From assembly GCA_029065305.1 (NCBI GenBank), contig JAIEIQ010000347.1, forward strand, positions 1 to 5,379: a stretch of 5,379 nt of DNA. Reading direction: 5' to 3'. This DNA comes from Oscillospiraceae bacterium (GTDB lineage: Bacteria; Bacillota; Clostridia; Oscillospirales; Oscillospiraceae). Below the pieces are notes generated by a model, which was not told the origin of the DNA, did not search any database, and saw nothing but the letters and a program-made list of their open reading frames with translations. The position numbers and the translations under genes were made by a program. Shown here in pieces: positions 4,321-5,379 of the stretch. The first letter of the stretch is position 1. Each line of letters opens with the position of its first letter.

Positions 4321-5244
4321 TTGGAGGTAAGAAAACAACCGGGCTATGTGTGGCGGCACGAGATTTCCCAGGAGGATCTGGCGTTGATCAACGGGCTGGC
4401 CAAGAGCGAGCTGGCGCCGGAGCAGATCTACACCTTCGCGGTGCGGCTGTGCGACAACGAGGTGGACCGGGACTGGGAGCGGTTCGACCTGCCGGCCCTG
4501 GAGGTTCTGGCCGAGCTGTTCGTGGGAAAGACGGGCATCTTTGACCATAACTGGTCCGCCGGCGGGCAGACGGCCAGGATTTACAGGACGGAACTGTGCC
4601 AGGAGGAGGGGGCGACGGCGGCGGGAGACGCCTGCTGGTATCTGAAGGGGTACGCCTACATGCTGCGCAGTGAGAAGAACAGCGACCTCATCCGGGAGAT
4701 TGAGGCGGGCATCAAGAAAGAGGTCAGCATCGGGTGCGGCGTGTCCCGGCGGGTGTGCTCCGTGTGCGGCGGGGAGCAGTGCGGCCACCAGAAGGGGCGG
4801 CGGTACGATGGAAAGCTGTGCTACTTTACACTCCAGAATCCTACGGATGCCTATGAGTGGAGCTTTGTGGCGGTACCGGCCCAGCGGAAGGCCGGGGTGA
4901 TGAAGGCCTACGGCCAGGAGAGCGGCGGGACGCTGCGGCGGCTGCTGGCGGAGCGCCACCCCGGGGCCCTGGAGGAGCTGGAGGCTCTGGAGCGGGAGGC
5001 CCAGCTGGGCCGGGCATATATGCGGTCGCTGCGGAAGGAGCTGCTGCGGACGGCGGGGCTGGCCGACCAGGAGATTGACCTCCAGGTGCTGGCCCAGGTG
5101 GCGGAGAAAATGGACGCCCCGGAGCTGCTGGAGGTTACGCGGGTTTACCGGAAGCGGCTGGACGCCCTGTATCCGCCTGTGCCCCAGCTGCGGCCCGGGG
5201 GGCCGGCGGCGCCCGCCGAGGAGGACGGGGCGTTTTTGGTCTGA
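4321..5244 (+). CDS. Prohead maturation protease with C-terminal scaffold-like region
   Basis: The 307-residue product starts at TTG with a well-placed AGGAGG. Residues about 36-195 look like an HK97-type prohead serine protease: TGIFDHNW (71-78) supplies a candidate catalytic H76, LKGYAYMLRSEKNSDLIREI (108-127) follows, and EVSIGCGV (134-141) holds the candidate nucleophile S136. YEWSFVAVPAQRKAGV (178-193) closes the domain. The insert VCSVCGGEQCGH (145-156), with C146, C149, C154 and H156, looks like a zinc knuckle between the nucleophile and the last strands. Residues about 200-285 are Glu/Arg/Leu-rich helix, resembling a scaffold (delta) region that fills the prohead before cleavage. A Pro/Ala-rich linker ends the protein. 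It cleaves capsid and scaffold during head maturation. Position after portal supports this. The catalytic residues are inferred from motif order. Confidence 0.8.
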   Translation: MEVRKQPGYVWRHEISQEDLALINGLAKSELAPEQIYTFAVRLCDNEVDRDWERFDLPALEVLAELFVGKTGIFDHNWSAGGQTARIYRTELCQEEGATAAGDACWYLKGYAYMLRSEKNSDLIREIEAGIKKEVSIGCGVSRRVCSVCGGEQCGHQKGRRYDGKLCYFTLQNPTDAYEWSFVAVPAQRKAGVMKAYGQESGGTLRRLLAERHPGALEELEALEREAQLGRAYMRSLRKELLRTAGLADQEIDLQVLAQVAEKMDAPELLEVTRVYRKRLDALYPPVPQLRPGGPAAPAEEDGAFLV

Positions 5245-5281
5245 CGGGTTCGATACTACATATTTAAAGGAGGATTTTTTC

Positions 5282-5379
5282 ATGAGCGTTTCCTTTCAGG
5301 GCGTGGGCCAGGTGTGCGCTACCTTTCTGGGGGAGGGACTGAGCGCGGGCCAGGCGGTGAAGATGAGCGGCCGGGGGAC
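5282..5379 (+). CDS. Start of a probable capsid decoration (DUF2190-like) protein (3' partial)
   Basis: An ATG at 5282 is preceded by a strong AAAGGAGG (5266-5273) at 8 nt. Thirty-two codons are visible before the window edge: MSVSFQGVGQVCATFLGEGL, then SAGQAVKMSGRG. The pattern, a short strand, A-T-F, a G-x-x-x-G-x-x-V-K-M turn, then a Gly-rich turn, resembles the N-terminus of small beta-rich head decoration or DUF2190-like proteins. In Bacillota siphophages these sit between the protease and the major capsid protein and stabilise the expanded head. Its place directly after the protease agrees. With only 32 residues seen, a major capsid or other head protein cannot be excluded. Confidence 0.6.
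   Translation, partial: MSVSFQGVGQVCATFLGEGLSAGQAVKMSGRG

Noticed and set aside
4195..5283. 362-codon minus-strand open frame opposite the protease gene
   Set aside because: The product is Leu/Pro/Arg-rich, as expected from the complement of a GC-rich gene. It covers the well-supported protease on the other strand and does not match any family.

Overview
The base composition and protein families suggest a prophage or prophage remnant of a high-GC gut Bacillota, probably of the Oscillospiraceae type (relatives of Flavonifractor or Lawsonibacter). This is inference. The support is the GC-rich coding sequence with strong Shine-Dalgarno (SD) sites, non-ATG starts, and head-gene proteins resembling clostridial siphophage families. 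No integrase, attachment site, tRNA or CRISPR array is visible.

Layout. (1) Positions 1-96 hold the last 31 codons of a plus-strand gene that looks like the repeat-type C-terminus of a phage lysin or cell-surface protein. A strong intrinsic terminator (113-155) closes it. (2) Positions 97-1125 form an AT-richer island with its own near-consensus sigma-A promoter (232-260) and three overlapping small plus-strand genes: a DUF3467-like protein, a BECR-nuclease-like protein and a DUF2283-like protein. A hairpin at 1151-1186 ends the island. This is the best candidate here for a little-described system, possibly a toxin-antitoxin or moron cassette. (3) Positions 1216-2151 carry two minus-strand XRE-type HTH regulators that are clear paralogues, each with its own SD. 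An intrinsic-terminator-like hairpin separates them. (4) Positions 2152-2276 are a short, unusual junction. It has a plus-strand terminator with no visible gene to terminate, a tandem 9-bp repeat, and a minus-strand mini-ORF that looks broken by one base. (5) From 2277 to the end runs a plus-strand phage head cassette: terminase large subunit (only the C-terminal part), portal, prohead protease, and the start of a probable capsid decoration protein.

In an intact phage the terminase motor and nuclease package DNA through the portal, the protease matures the prohead, and the decoration protein coats the capsid. Here the terminase lacks its ATPase half, and a lysis-type end lies upstream of the head genes instead of downstream. 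The arrangement therefore looks like a composite or decayed prophage, or two phage segments joined, with the small-gene island and the repressor pair between them.
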